From an uncultured Pseudomonadota bacterium (GTDB lineage Bacteria; Myxococcota_A; UBA796; SXON01): 56,071 bases of DNA. Both the position numbers and the translations under genes were made by a program. Below, piece after piece: positions 33,603-41,572 of this stretch. Location: assembly GCA_903885375.1 (NCBI GenBank), contig CAISIK010000069.1:1-56071 (forward strand). The letters run 5' to 3'. The notes below the pieces were generated by a model. The model was not told the DNA's origin. It was given only the letters and a program-made list of their open reading frames with translations, and made no database searches. Every line of letters starts with the position of its first letter. Positions within the stretch are counted from its first letter, which is position 1.

Positions 33603-34850
33603 ATGTCGAACTTCTCTGAATTGGGCGTGCTCCCCGAGCTCGTCACCGCCCTCTCCGCCGCGGGCATCCGAAGCCCCAGCCCGGTGCAGCGCATGTCCAT
33701 TCCGGCGTTTCTCGCTGGCAAGTCGGCCGTGGCCGTGGCGCGCACCGGGAGCGGAAAAACGTTCGCGTTCGGGATCCCACTGGTGCAGTGCCTCCGCGCG
33801 GTAGAAGCGCAGGATGGGCCCGCCACCGAACCCGCCCGTCCCCGCGGCGTGGTGCTCACGAGCACCCGCGAGCTCGTGAACCAGACGGCGCGCGCGCTGA
33901 AGACGCTCACCCACGCGGCGCGCCTTCGCGTGCGGCAGGTCAGCGGCGGCGAGTCGATCCACGACACCAACGCCGAGCTCCGCCAGGTGTTCGACGTGCT
34001 GGTGGCCAACCCCCCGCGCCTCGCCCGCCTCGTAGCCGATGGCCTCGTAAACCTCGATGATGTGCGCATCCTCGTGGTCGACGAGGCGGACACCCTGCTC
34101 GCCCCCGGTCAGCGCCCCCCGGTGGAGGCCCTGCTCGCTGCGGCCACCCGAGCACTGCCCTGGTGGATGTCGGCCACCCTCCCGGAGCCGATCCGCCACT
34201 GGCTCAGCGGTCGCCCCGATCGGCCCGCGCTCCTGATCTCCAAGGATGCCCACACCACGCCCGAAACCGTCACCGTGAAGAACATTCCCGTGAAGGGGCG
34301 CTCCCGCGGCGATGCCGCGAGCGACGTGCTGGTGTCCCTCGGCCCCAAGGCCCGCGGCATCCTCTTCTGCAACCGGCGCGAAACCGCCGATGCCGCCGGC
34401 GATGCCCTCCGCGAGCGCGGCCACGACGTGGTCGTGGTGCACGGCGGCCTCCTGCCGCGCGAACGCCTCAAGACCATCCGGGCCTTCGTGGGCGGTCAGG
34501 GCCGCGTGCTCGTGACCACCGAGCTCGCCGGCCGTGGCCTCGATGTGCTCGACCTCGCCTTCGTGCTCAACTGGGAGCTGCCGGAGCGCGCGAGCGACTA
34601 CGTCCACCGCATCGGGCGCGTGGGCCGCATGGGGAGGGCGGGGCGCGTCTTCAACCTCATCACCGACACCGATCGGCACCTCCTTGCCGAGGTGGAGCGG
34701 CTGGCGGGGGGCGGCAAGCTCGACACGGGTGAGCCGCTTCGGGCGGCGCGCACCCGGCGGACGACCACCGTCCAGGGCGCCAAGGAGGCGGCCAACCGGC
34801 GCAAGAAGGTGGCGTCGGAGCATGCAGGGGTCAAGCGGTTCGACGAATAG
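33603..34850 (+). CDS. DEAD-box ATP-dependent RNA helicase
   Basis: The protein has 415 residues with all core motifs: Q motif (FSELGVLPELVTAL to PSPVQRMSIPAFLAG), motif I VARTGSGKTFAFG, Ia LTSTRELVNQ, II VVDEADTLL, III SATLPE, IV ILFCNRRETADAAGD, V VLVTTELAGRGLDVLDL and VI YVHRIGRVGRMGRAG. The motif Ib TPGR is altered to NPPR. The C-terminal tail is short and basic (ARTRRTTTVQGAKEAANRRK), suiting RNA binding. It probably acts in ribosome assembly or RNA decay. It appears monocistronic. A GGCTACG box 8 nt before the start may be its -10. Confidence 0.92.
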   Translation: MSNFSELGVLPELVTALSAAGIRSPSPVQRMSIPAFLAGKSAVAVARTGSGKTFAFGIPLVQCLRAVEAQDGPATEPARPRGVVLTSTRELVNQTARALKTLTHAARLRVRQVSGGESIHDTNAELRQVFDVLVANPPRLARLVADGLVNLDDVRILVVDEADTLLAPGQRPPVEALLAAATRALPWWMSATLPEPIRHWLSGRPDRPALLISKDAHTTPETVTVKNIPVKGRSRGDAASDVLVSLGPKARGILFCNRRETADAAGDALRERGHDVVVVHGGLLPRERLKTIRAFVGGQGRVLVTTELAGRGLDVLDLAFVLNWELPERASDYVHRIGRVGRMGRAGRVFNLITDTDRHLLAEVERLAGGGKLDTGEPLRAARTRRTTTVQGAKEAANRRKKVASEHAGVKRFDE

Positions 34851-34971
34851 TCCGAGCTCGGTGGCGCACAGCCGGCCGGGCAGGACGCGGCGACCGTGGG
34901 GGCGGAGCGGCGGGGTGGAGGCGTTTTTCAGCGGACGACGCGGCGAACCGCGGAGGCGGGGGGAGGAGGCC

Positions 34972-36366
34972 CTACGGCGCCTTGTCGTCGACCACCACGT
35001 TCGTGTTGCGGCGGCTCTCGCCGATGGCCGCGTTGGGGCGGCCCGACTCGTCGAGGTAGCCGAGGGCCTCGAGCTGGGAGCGGAGGGCGTCGTCGCCGGC
35101 CGACTCGCCTTCGCCCACCTCGATAGCGCCGCGCTGCAGCACGCGGGAGGCGATCCGCGGTTGTTCCTCCACGTCGAAGAGGTCGTGCAGCACGTGGCCG
35201 GGCATGTCCTCGGCGGCCGGCAGGCCGAGCAGCGCGTAGAGCGTGGGCGCCACGTCGAACACGTGGGCCTCGCCACGGGCACGGGCCCTCACGCGCGGGC
35301 CCACGGCCGCGAAAACCGCCACGCCGCGATGGCCGCCCACCACGAGCGGCTTGGTGCTGCTGCACTGAAAACCGTGGTCGCTCAGTAGCACCAGCGTGGT
35401 GTCGGGGCCCACGAGGGTCCATACGCGGTCGAGCACGCCATCAAGGTAGACGTAGTAGTCGGGCACCCACCGGGCCGCCTCGCCGAGGTCCGCCGCCGTG
35501 AGGCCCGTCTCGCCGTAGGGCGGGAGCGTCTGGTTCGGGTGGCGACGCTGCAGGTCGTCCACCTGCCGCTTGTGCGCGGTGGGATCGAGCCGGATGGCCC
35601 GCTGCGCGTCGGGGTCCTGGAAGGGCCAGTACAGATGGCTCACCTGATCGGCGCCGTTGAGGTACAGCACGCTCAGGGCCGCGTCGGACTCCGGCCACAA
35701 CGCCTCGAAAACGCGGGTGTGGGTCTCGTCGCGACCCAGGGGGTGCGAAGGCGCGCCATAGGCCGCGATCTGGTAGGCGAGGGGGCTCGCCGCGAGCCAC
35801 TCGGCGTCGGGCATCAGCTCCGACGCGAGGGTGCCGAGGCTGTCGGGGTAGGTCGTGGCCTCGCGCTCCTCCTCGAAGTCCTCCCGCGCGTTGTCGCGGC
35901 TCATCGGGTGGGACCACACGAAGCGGTCGCTGAGCGAGTGCCCGCGCACGATCGGCGCCGGCCAGGTCATGAGCCAGCCCGCTACGAGCGATTCGTGGCC
36001 CGCGCCCGACACGACGTCCCACAGGCGCTGCACCCGCACATCGGCGCCGGTGAAGGAGCGGCCGCGGCCGTTGGTCCAGCCGCCCACGCCGTGCACCTCG
36101 GCGGGGTAGCCGGAGGCCATCGTGGTCCATACGATGGGGGACATGATCGGCGAGGTCACCTGCATCTCGGCGTGGGCCCCCTCAGCGAGGAAGCGCCGGA
36201 ACGTGGGCAGGCGCGAGGCGTAGCGCTCGAGCGCGCCGTAATCGAGCCCATCGAACCCCACGACCACCACCCGCTCCGACGGAGCCTCCGCCTGCGACGC
36301 ACAGCCGCCCGCCGACCCCGCGAGGAGCAGCATGAGGACCCCGAACCCTTGAGCGCGCGCCGGCAT
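34972..36366 (-). CDS. Alkaline-phosphatase-fold phosphodiesterase lipoprotein
   Basis: I start it at the ATG of MPARAQGFGVLMLLLAGSAGGC (464 residues), since this gives a lipoprotein signal; the longer frame does not. The type I phosphodiesterase/nucleotide pyrophosphatase fold is shown by RVVVVGFDGLDYG (first metal Asp), SPIVWTTMASGYPAEVHG (nucleophile Thr), YLNGADQVSHLYW (metal Asp and His), VLLSDHGFQ (Asp-His) and GGHRGVAVFAAVGP (last metal His). It would hydrolyse phosphodiester or phosphomonoester bonds in the periplasm or at the surface. It is divergent from the Mpo1-like gene over only 34 bp. Confidence 0.85.
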   Translation of the reverse strand: MPARAQGFGVLMLLLAGSAGGCASQAEAPSERVVVVGFDGLDYGALERYASRLPTFRRFLAEGAHAEMQVTSPIMSPIVWTTMASGYPAEVHGVGGWTNGRGRSFTGADVRVQRLWDVVSGAGHESLVAGWLMTWPAPIVRGHSLSDRFVWSHPMSRDNAREDFEEEREATTYPDSLGTLASELMPDAEWLAASPLAYQIAAYGAPSHPLGRDETHTRVFEALWPESDAALSVLYLNGADQVSHLYWPFQDPDAQRAIRLDPTAHKRQVDDLQRRHPNQTLPPYGETGLTAADLGEAARWVPDYYVYLDGVLDRVWTLVGPDTTLVLLSDHGFQCSSTKPLVVGGHRGVAVFAAVGPRVRARARGEAHVFDVAPTLYALLGLPAAEDMPGHVLHDLFDVEEQPRIASRVLQRGAIEVGEGESAGDDALRSQLEALGYLDESGRPNAAIGESRRNTNVVVDDKAP

Positions 36367-36400
36367 CCCGGTGATACTCCCCCGCGGGGTGCCGTATCCG

Positions 36401-36862
36401 ATGAAGTCCGCACACGAGTGGTTCGCGCTGTATGGCACCTCGCACCGCAACCCGGTGAACAAGGCCATCCACTGGGTGTGCATCCCGGTCATCGCGGTGA
36501 CCACGTTGGGCCTGCTGGAAGCCCTGCCCCACCCCTTCGGGGAGAGCGGGGTCCACTGGGGCGTCCTCGCCGGCGCAGCCTCGCTCCTGTTCTACGCCCG
36601 CATGTCGTGGTCGCTGGGCCTCGGCATGGCGCTGGCCGTGGGTCTCGGCCTCCTGCTCAACGCGAAGATCGGCGCCGCCGGCCTCCCCATCGGCCCCGTC
36701 TCGGGCGCGCTCTTCGTCGTCGCCTGGATCGCGCAGTTCGTCGGCCACAAGATCGAGGGCAAGAAGCCCTCCTTCTTCCAGGACCTGCAGTTCCTGCTCG
36801 TCGGGCCCGCCTGGCTCCTGCAGTTCGTGTACGGCCGCCTTGGCCTGCCCATCACGGCCTGA
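36401..36862 (+). CDS. Mpo1-like (DUF962) membrane protein
   Basis: The protein has 153 residues; the start MKSAHEWFALYGTSHRNPVNK is chosen because it matches the family N-terminus. Conserved histidines occur in SAHEWF, TSHRNPVN, AIHWVC and VGHKIEGKKPSFFQD, the ligands for iron in the yeast 2-hydroxy-fatty-acid dioxygenase Mpo1. Four or five hydrophobic helices are visible. It is likely a membrane-bound alpha-oxidation dioxygenase of hydroxy fatty acids, though this is not tested in most bacteria. It converges on the SDR gene with 3 bp between stops. Confidence 0.85.
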   Translation: MKSAHEWFALYGTSHRNPVNKAIHWVCIPVIAVTTLGLLEALPHPFGESGVHWGVLAGAASLLFYARMSWSLGLGMALAVGLGLLLNAKIGAAGLPIGPVSGALFVVAWIAQFVGHKIEGKKPSFFQDLQFLLVGPAWLLQFVYGRLGLPITA

Positions 36863-36865
36863 GGG

Positions 36866-37720
36866 TCAGGGAGCCAACCCCACGAGGCGTTCGCTCTCGG
36901 TCCACAGCCGCTCGCCGAGCGCGTCGTCGAGCGCGAGGGCCGACGGCGCGATGGCGCGGAGGTCGCTGAAGTAGAGGCCCGTGAGGCCCTCCACCTGGGG
37001 GGAGGCCGCGAGCTGGAGGATGCGCTCGGCACCCTGGGCCGGCGTGAGCATGAACCACTTCGCCAGAGCGAGGATCGGCGCGGCCCAGCCCGGCGCGCCC
37101 GTCCAGATGTTCGTGGCTACCCCGCCCGGATGGAGCGCGTTCACCGTCACCCCCGTTCCGGCGAGGCGCCGCGCCAGCGCGCGCGTGTAGAGCACGTTGC
37201 CGAGCTTCGAGCGCTGGTAGGCGCGCATGATGGTGTAGCCCTTCTCGAACCCGAGGTCGTCGAAGTCCATCGTGCCGCGGTAGTGCCCCGTGCTCGCCAC
37301 GACCACGATCCGGGCCGGCGCGGCGGCTACGATCCGGTCGAGGAGGAGCTGCGTGAGCAGGAAGTAGCCGAGGTGGTTCACCGCGAAGGTGGCTTCGAGG
37401 CCATCCACGGTGAGCGTACGTTCGTTGAACACGCCGCCGGCGTTGTTCACGAGGATGTGCAGCCGGTCGTGGCGCTCCCGGAACTCCGCCGCGAAGCGCC
37501 GGATGTCCGCCTGCGAGGAGAAGTCGCACAGGGCCGACGCCACGGGGCGACCGGCCCGCTCCGCGATGGTGGCCACCGCCGCCTCCGTGCGCGCGGCATC
37601 CCGCCCCAGAGCGGTCACCTCCGCGCCCGCCCGCGCCAGCTCCACGGCCGCTTCCAGGCCGATTCCGTTGGTTGCGCCGGTCACCAACGCGCGACGGCCC
37701 GTGAGATCAGGGAGCTTCAT
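36866..37720 (-). CDS. Short-chain dehydrogenase/reductase (retinol dehydrogenase-like)
   Basis: The protein has 284 residues. The Rossmann motif is ALVTGATNGIGLEAAVELA (TGxxxGxG), followed by the NNAG motif in ILVNNAGGVF, the catalytic Ser in IVVVASTGHY and Tyr-x-x-x-Lys in AYQRSKLGN. The extended C-terminus and the DLGFEKGY region resemble the retinol dehydrogenase/WWOX-like group. It oxidises or reduces an alcohol/carbonyl with NAD(P)(H). The substrate is unknown. A GATATC box lies exactly 8 nt before the ATG and no Shine-Dalgarno is seen, suggesting leaderless transcription. Confidence 0.9.
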   Translation of the reverse strand: MKLPDLTGRRALVTGATNGIGLEAAVELARAGAEVTALGRDAARTEAAVATIAERAGRPVASALCDFSSQADIRRFAAEFRERHDRLHILVNNAGGVFNERTLTVDGLEATFAVNHLGYFLLTQLLLDRIVAAAPARIVVVASTGHYRGTMDFDDLGFEKGYTIMRAYQRSKLGNVLYTRALARRLAGTGVTVNALHPGGVATNIWTGAPGWAAPILALAKWFMLTPAQGAERILQLAASPQVEGLTGLYFSDLRAIAPSALALDDALGERLWTESERLVGLAP

Positions 37721-37728
37721 CGCACCCG

Positions 37729-37734
37729 GATATC
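37729..37734 (-). promoter_or_regulatory. -10-like GATATC, 8 nt before the SDR ATG
   Basis: On the minus strand GATATC is followed by 8 nt and the ATG at 37720. Four genes in this window share GATAnn at exactly this spacing. Confidence 0.35.
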
Positions 37735-37778
37735 CCAAGCCGCCTTGACAGCGGGCCGCCAGCGCGGGAAACGGGGCC

Positions 37779-38264
37779 ATGCCAGATTCCCATCCCGTCT
37801 TCGTTCAGGTCCAGCGCGCCGATGGTTCGTTGGAGAAGGTCCGCGTCGGCAACGCCGTGCGCGATGGCGAGGACTTCGTCCTCACCCTCGGCCAGCTCGT
37901 CATCGGCGGCACTGCCGAGGCGCCGCGGCGCGCCGCTCCCGCGATGAGCGGCGGTGGCGGGGCCGGCGGCGGCAGCGGCGAGGTCTTCCCCCCCTACGGC
38001 CGCAGCAAGGGGGCGCCCGTCCGCGGCGCCACGATGGGCGACCTCGAGTACTACGCCAGCGGTTGCCGTCGCACCCTGACCGACCCCGCCAAGTCCCGGT
38101 GGCACGACAAGGAGCGCAGCCTGCTCGCCGCCATCGAAGCCGAGATCGAGCGCCAGGGCGGCACCGCCGGCGGGACGGACTCCCCTCCGCCCCCGCGCCG
38201 CGCCGCCGCGCCCGCGTTCGACGACGAGGCGCCCCCGCCCTCCGACGACGACATCCCGTTCTAG
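37779..38264 (+). CDS. Small protein with SSB-type DDDIPF tail, no recognisable OB fold
   Basis: The protein has 161 residues. The N-terminal about 45 residues form a small beta domain (VFVQVQRADGSLEKVRV). A Gly/Ala linker leads to a conserved-looking module: FPPYGRSKGAPVRGATMGDL, then YYASGCRRTLTDPAKSRWHD and KERSLLAAIEAEIERQG. A Pro-rich acidic tail ends in SDDDIPF, identical to the C-terminal tip of bacterial single-stranded DNA-binding protein, which recruits repair proteins. No canonical OB fold is visible. It may be an SSB-interactome competitor or a replication/repair accessory. A perfect TTGACA lies at 37745-37750. The stop codon overlaps that of the convergent carbonic-anhydrase gene (CTAG). 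Confidence 0.7.
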   Translation: MPDSHPVFVQVQRADGSLEKVRVGNAVRDGEDFVLTLGQLVIGGTAEAPRRAAPAMSGGGGAGGGSGEVFPPYGRSKGAPVRGATMGDLEYYASGCRRTLTDPAKSRWHDKERSLLAAIEAEIERQGGTAGGTDSPPPPRRAAAPAFDDEAPPPSDDDIPF

Positions 38265-38770
38265 CCCGCCCGGTAGGTGGCCGAGAGCCGCAGGTACTCG
38301 GCGCAGCCGTGCTTGATCATCTCGCGGTCGGACTCCCGCAGCGTGCGGACCACCCGCGCCGGCGAGCCGAGCACCAGCGAGCCGGTGGGAATCCGCATCC
38401 CGCCCGGCACGAGCGCGCCCGCGCCCACGATGCACCAGCTCTCGATGTGACAGAAGTCGAGCAGGATGGCGCCCATGCCCACCAGCACGTCGTCATCCAC
38501 CGAGCAGCCGTGCAGGATCACGCGATGGCCCACGGTGACCCGCGCGCCGATGTTCACCGTGGAGCGCCCGCCCGTGCCGTGCGACACGCTCCCGTCCTGC
38601 ACGTTGCTGTCGGCGCCGATGGTGATGCGCCCCTGATCGCCCCGGAGGACGGTGCCGGGCCACACGCTCACGCGCTCGTGCAGCACCACATCGCCCATCA
38701 CGTGGGCGCCGGCGTGAACCCAGGCCGAGGGATGCAGGGAGGGGGTGAGCGCACCGTAGGCTTCGATCAT
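38261..38770 (-). CDS. Gamma-class carbonic anhydrase-like protein
   Basis: The protein has 169 residues with left-handed beta-helix hexapeptide repeats. The three zinc/iron-binding histidines occur in DGSVSHGTGG, TVGHRVILHGC (two His). The family end is LVLGSPARVVRTLRESD. Such proteins hydrate CO2 or act as acyl-carnitine-related CaiE/PaaY homologues. Length and motifs fit the YrdA/PaaY type. It ends in a 4-bp convergent overlap. A GATAGC box lies 8 nt before its ATG. Confidence 0.88.
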   Translation of the reverse strand: MIEAYGALTPSLHPSAWVHAGAHVMGDVVLHERVSVWPGTVLRGDQGRITIGADSNVQDGSVSHGTGGRSTVNIGARVTVGHRVILHGCSVDDDVLVGMGAILLDFCHIESWCIVGAGALVPGGMRIPTGSLVLGSPARVVRTLRESDREMIKHGCAEYLRLSATYRAG

Positions 38771-38778
38771 TCCCGGCG

Positions 38779-38784
38779 GCTATC
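38779..38784 (-). promoter_or_regulatory. -10-like GATAGC, 8 nt before the carbonic anhydrase ATG
   Basis: On the minus strand GATAGC plus 8 nt leads to the ATG at 38770. It is the same hexamer and spacing as before the gene starting at 25509. Confidence 0.35.
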
Positions 38785-38793
38785 CGGTTCGCG

Positions 38794-39444
38794 CTACCCG
38801 AACAGACCGTGCCGCTCCGGCTCGAGCAGGGAGGCTTCGTCGATCCCGACGCCGTTCACCCGGCTCGACACGGGAATGAGCTCGATGGCATCGTCGTCGA
38901 GGGGGCGCAGGAGCGCCTCCGGCGCGCGGTTGTCGGGGGCGAGCCACGCTCCTTCCGTTTCCCGCGTGAGGATGGCGGGCATGCGGTCGTGCACGGAGGA
39001 CATCGTGTGGTTGGCCGCCACCGTGATCATCGCGAGGGTGGGCAGCTCGCCGGCCACCAGCGCCGGCTCCCAGATTCCCGCCATCGCGAACAGCACGCCC
39101 CCGCGCATCCGGATGTGCACCGCGCGCTTCTGCTTGCCTTCCGTGCGCCACTCGTAGAAGCCGCTGGCCGGCACGAGCACCCGCCGCGCGGCCAGGGCAC
39201 CGCGGAAGGAGGGCTTCTCGGCAATGGTCTCCGCGCGGGCGTTGATGAAGGGCTTGCCGTCCTTCGACCACGGCGGCACGAGCCCCCAGCGCATCGCCAC
39301 CCGCTCCCGCTCCGGCGTGATCACCGACACGATCTGCGTGGGCGCGATGTTGTAGCGGGGCTCCGTGAGGAACGTCGGCCGCAGGACCGCGAACCGCTCA
39401 TGGACCTCGTCGTTGGGATGGTGGAGCGTGAAGCGGCCGCACAT
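38794..39444 (-). CDS. yedK: SOS-response-associated peptidase YedK/HMCES
   Basis: The protein has 216 residues. Cys2 (MCGRFTLHHP) is the residue that forms a thiazolidine crosslink to abasic sites in single-stranded DNA. Other active-site blocks are YNIAPTQ, MRWGLVPPWSKD, FINARAETIAEKPSFR, LVPASGFYEWR (catalytic Glu) and VHDRMPAIL (His). It protects abasic sites during replication. The start region lies 12 bp from the flgH stop; a GATAGA 8 nt before the ATG overlaps the flgH stop codon and could be a separate promoter. Confidence 0.93.
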   Translation of the reverse strand: MCGRFTLHHPNDEVHERFAVLRPTFLTEPRYNIAPTQIVSVITPERERVAMRWGLVPPWSKDGKPFINARAETIAEKPSFRGALAARRVLVPASGFYEWRTEGKQKRAVHIRMRGGVLFAMAGIWEPALVAGELPTLAMITVAANHTMSSVHDRMPAILTRETEGAWLAPDNRAPEALLRPLDDDAIELIPVSSRVNGVGIDEASLLEPERHGLFG

Positions 39445-39456
39445 GCCGCCGTTCTA

Positions 39457-40119
39457 TCAGAACGGCCAGATCGTGTTCGCCACCGTGGTGCCCCAGCCCT
39501 GGTGCTGCTGGTTGGCCAGCACCCCGTTGCCGGTGATCTCCACCTGCGCGTTGAGCAGGCGGAAGGACTCGAGCATGTTGTCGGCCGAGATGTCCTTGGT
39601 GCGCGCGGCCCCCCGGAGCGTGACGATCTGCGTCTCGTTGTTCACCATCACCGACTTCTGGCCTTCGAGCATGAGCATCCCGTTGCCGGACACCTGCACC
39701 ACCTGGCAGGTGATCACCGCCTGCACGGTGCCGTTCCGCGAGGTGCTCCCCTCCCCGTTCAGCGAGGAGCTGCTCGACCCACCGAGGCCGATCTTCCCCT
39801 TCATGTTGGAGTTGGCCTTGAGGATGGCGGTCTCCGCCCCGAGGAGGCTCTCGATGGCAAAGCCGGAGGCGCTGTCGCGCCCGGCGCTCGTCCCGGCGTT
39901 GAGCTGGGTGATCGTGGACTCGTCGATCACCACGGTCACCGCATCGCCGAGGGCGCGGTGGTGGTCGTCGCCCACGAGGAGGCGCGCGCTCTCCTCGCTC
40001 CACAAGGAGCCCGGCTCACGGTGGGGCGGCGGCGCCGGCGGGAGGAGGGTCAACGGGGACACGACCGTGGGCTTGGCGGCCATCGGACCGGCGGCGCAGG
40101 CGAGGAGGAAGAAGAACAT
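39457..40119 (-). CDS. flgH: Flagellar L-ring protein FlgH
   Basis: The protein has 220 residues. A lipoprotein signal MFFFLLAC (Cys8) is followed by the FlgH core: EPGSLWSEESARLLVGDDHH, LGDAVTVVIDESTITQLNAG, LLGAETAILKANSNMKGK, GNGMLMLEGQKSVMVNNETQ and the end VANTIWPF. It forms the outer membrane bushing of the flagellar rod, so the organism has a Gram-negative flagellum. It starts at a TGATG junction with flgA. The P-ring gene flgI, often next, is absent; an unrelated gene follows. Confidence 0.92.
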   Translation of the reverse strand: MFFFLLACAAGPMAAKPTVVSPLTLLPPAPPPHREPGSLWSEESARLLVGDDHHRALGDAVTVVIDESTITQLNAGTSAGRDSASGFAIESLLGAETAILKANSNMKGKIGLGGSSSSSLNGEGSTSRNGTVQAVITCQVVQVSGNGMLMLEGQKSVMVNNETQIVTLRGAARTKDISADNMLESFRLLNAQVEITGNGVLANQQHQGWGTTVANTIWPF

Positions 40120-40784
40120 CAGGAACCCCCGAGGAGGACGGAGCCATCGGTCTGGAGCACCCCGGCGAGCCGGGCGCGGGTGACAAGATTGAGGACAGGG
40201 ACGGCATCGCCGTATCGGGCATCGGCCTGGAGCTGGGCATCGCACCTCACCTCGAGACCACCGCGGCGGACGACCACGGGGACGATCGCCCCCTCCCGCA
40301 CGTCGGGGACGAGCCGAACGAGCGACGGCGTGAGCGGCTCGCCGGCCTCCACGGTCACGCGGGCCTCCCAGGGGAGGGTCGCGTCCACGGGCTCGCCGCC
40401 CCGGAGCACGTCGAGCGGGAGGCGTTCGAGCCTGATCGGCACCGGCGCTCCGGCAAGCGCCTCCGCAGCGGCCACCGGCACGAGGCCGTACAGCCGCACG
40501 CCGGGGCGCACCCGCCAGCTGCCCCCCCCGGAGGCCGCGCGCAGCTCCAGCCCCAGCGGCACATGCCCGCCGTGGATGCGGTAGCCGGGCAGCACCACGC
40601 GGTAGTCGCCGTCGGCCGGCGCGCCCGCGGGCAGCGTGAGGTCGCTGATCTCCACGTCGGCCTCGGCCATGGAGAGCCGCGCCGCGATGGCCGTGCGGAT
40701 CGCCGCCTCCGGGGTGGCGGCCCAGGTGGGGTTCGCACCCCCGCCGAGGAGCGCCAGGAGCCCGAGCAGCGCCGTCGTGCCCAT
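40119..40784 (-). CDS. flgA: Flagellar P-ring assembly chaperone FlgA
   Basis: The protein has 221 residues with a signal peptide (LLGLLALLGGGANPTWAA). The C-terminal SAF-like domain has the typical ARVTVEAGEPLTPSLVRLVP, VPVVVRRGGLEVRCDAQLQA, DARYGDAVPVLNLVTRARLA and a final GVLQTDGSVLL. It assists P-ring (FlgI) assembly in the periplasm. It is coupled on both sides by TGATG junctions (flgG stop, flgH start). Confidence 0.88.
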   Translation of the reverse strand: MGTTALLGLLALLGGGANPTWAATPEAAIRTAIAARLSMAEADVEISDLTLPAGAPADGDYRVVLPGYRIHGGHVPLGLELRAASGGGSWRVRPGVRLYGLVPVAAAEALAGAPVPIRLERLPLDVLRGGEPVDATLPWEARVTVEAGEPLTPSLVRLVPDVREGAIVPVVVRRGGLEVRCDAQLQADARYGDAVPVLNLVTRARLAGVLQTDGSVLLGGS

Positions 40785-41572
40785 CAGCGGCGCAGGTTCA
40801 CGGCGGTGGACATCATCTCGTCGGCGGCCTGGATCACCTTCGAGGAGAGCTCGTAGCTCCGCTGCGCGGTGATCATGCCCACGAGCTCCTCGGCCACGTC
40901 CACGTTGGAGCCCTCGAGCATCCCCTGCTGGATCTGGCCCATCCCTTCCTCGCCGGGCGCGCCCTTCACGGCCTCGCCGCTGGCCTCGGTGGAGCGGAAG
41001 TAGTTGCCGCCCATCGCGCTCAGCCCGCTGGCGTTGCCGAAGCGGGCGAGCTCGATCTGGCCGAGCTCGCGGATCTCCGTGGCGCCCGAGCTGCCGAGGA
41101 CCGAGGCGCTCGCGGTGCCGTCGGGCGCCACCGTGAACTCGAGCGTGCCTTCCGGGAGGGTGAGGCCGGGCGCGAGCCGGTGACCGGCCGCCGTGATCAG
41201 GTTGCCCTCGGCGTCCACCTGGAAGTGGCCGTCGCGGGTGTAGAGCTCCTCGCCGCCCGCGGTCTCCACCACGAAGTAGCCGTCGCGGTCGATCATCATG
41301 TCGTAGGCGTTGTTCGTGGCCATGCCGGCGCCCACGCTGGTGTCGCGGCTCAGCGAGGCGAGGCGCACGCCGCTGCCCACCTGCATCGGGTTGCCGGCCG
41401 CCGCGCCCTCGGAGCGCCCGCGGCTGCCCACGTTCTGGTACACGAGGTCTTCGAAGTTCTCGCGGACCTTCTTGAAGCCGGTCGTGTTGGTGTTCGCCAG
41501 GTTGTTGGCGATGTTGTCGATCTTGGTCTGGTAGGCCCGCATGCCGCTGGCCGCCGTGCTGAGTGCGCGCAT
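40784..41572 (-). CDS. flgG: Flagellar distal rod protein FlgG
   Basis: The protein has 262 residues, the standard length. Its N-terminus MRALSTAASGMRAYQTKIDN then NIANNLANTNTTGFKKVREN, and its C-terminus VDVAEELVGMITAQRSYELS with IQAADEMMSTAVNLRR, are classic. The protein forms the distal rod. It shares one base with the flgF stop (TGATG). Confidence 0.95.
   Translation of the reverse strand: MRALSTAASGMRAYQTKIDNIANNLANTNTTGFKKVRENFEDLVYQNVGSRGRSEGAAAGNPMQVGSGVRLASLSRDTSVGAGMATNNAYDMMIDRDGYFVVETAGGEELYTRDGHFQVDAEGNLITAAGHRLAPGLTLPEGTLEFTVAPDGTASASVLGSSGATEIRELGQIELARFGNASGLSAMGGNYFRSTEASGEAVKGAPGEEGMGQIQQGMLEGSNVDVAEELVGMITAQRSYELSSKVIQAADEMMSTAVNLRR

Noticed and set aside
34851..34971. Spacer between the helicase and phosphodiesterase genes
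   Set aside because: Examined for small ORFs and hairpins; nothing beyond GC-rich sequence was found.
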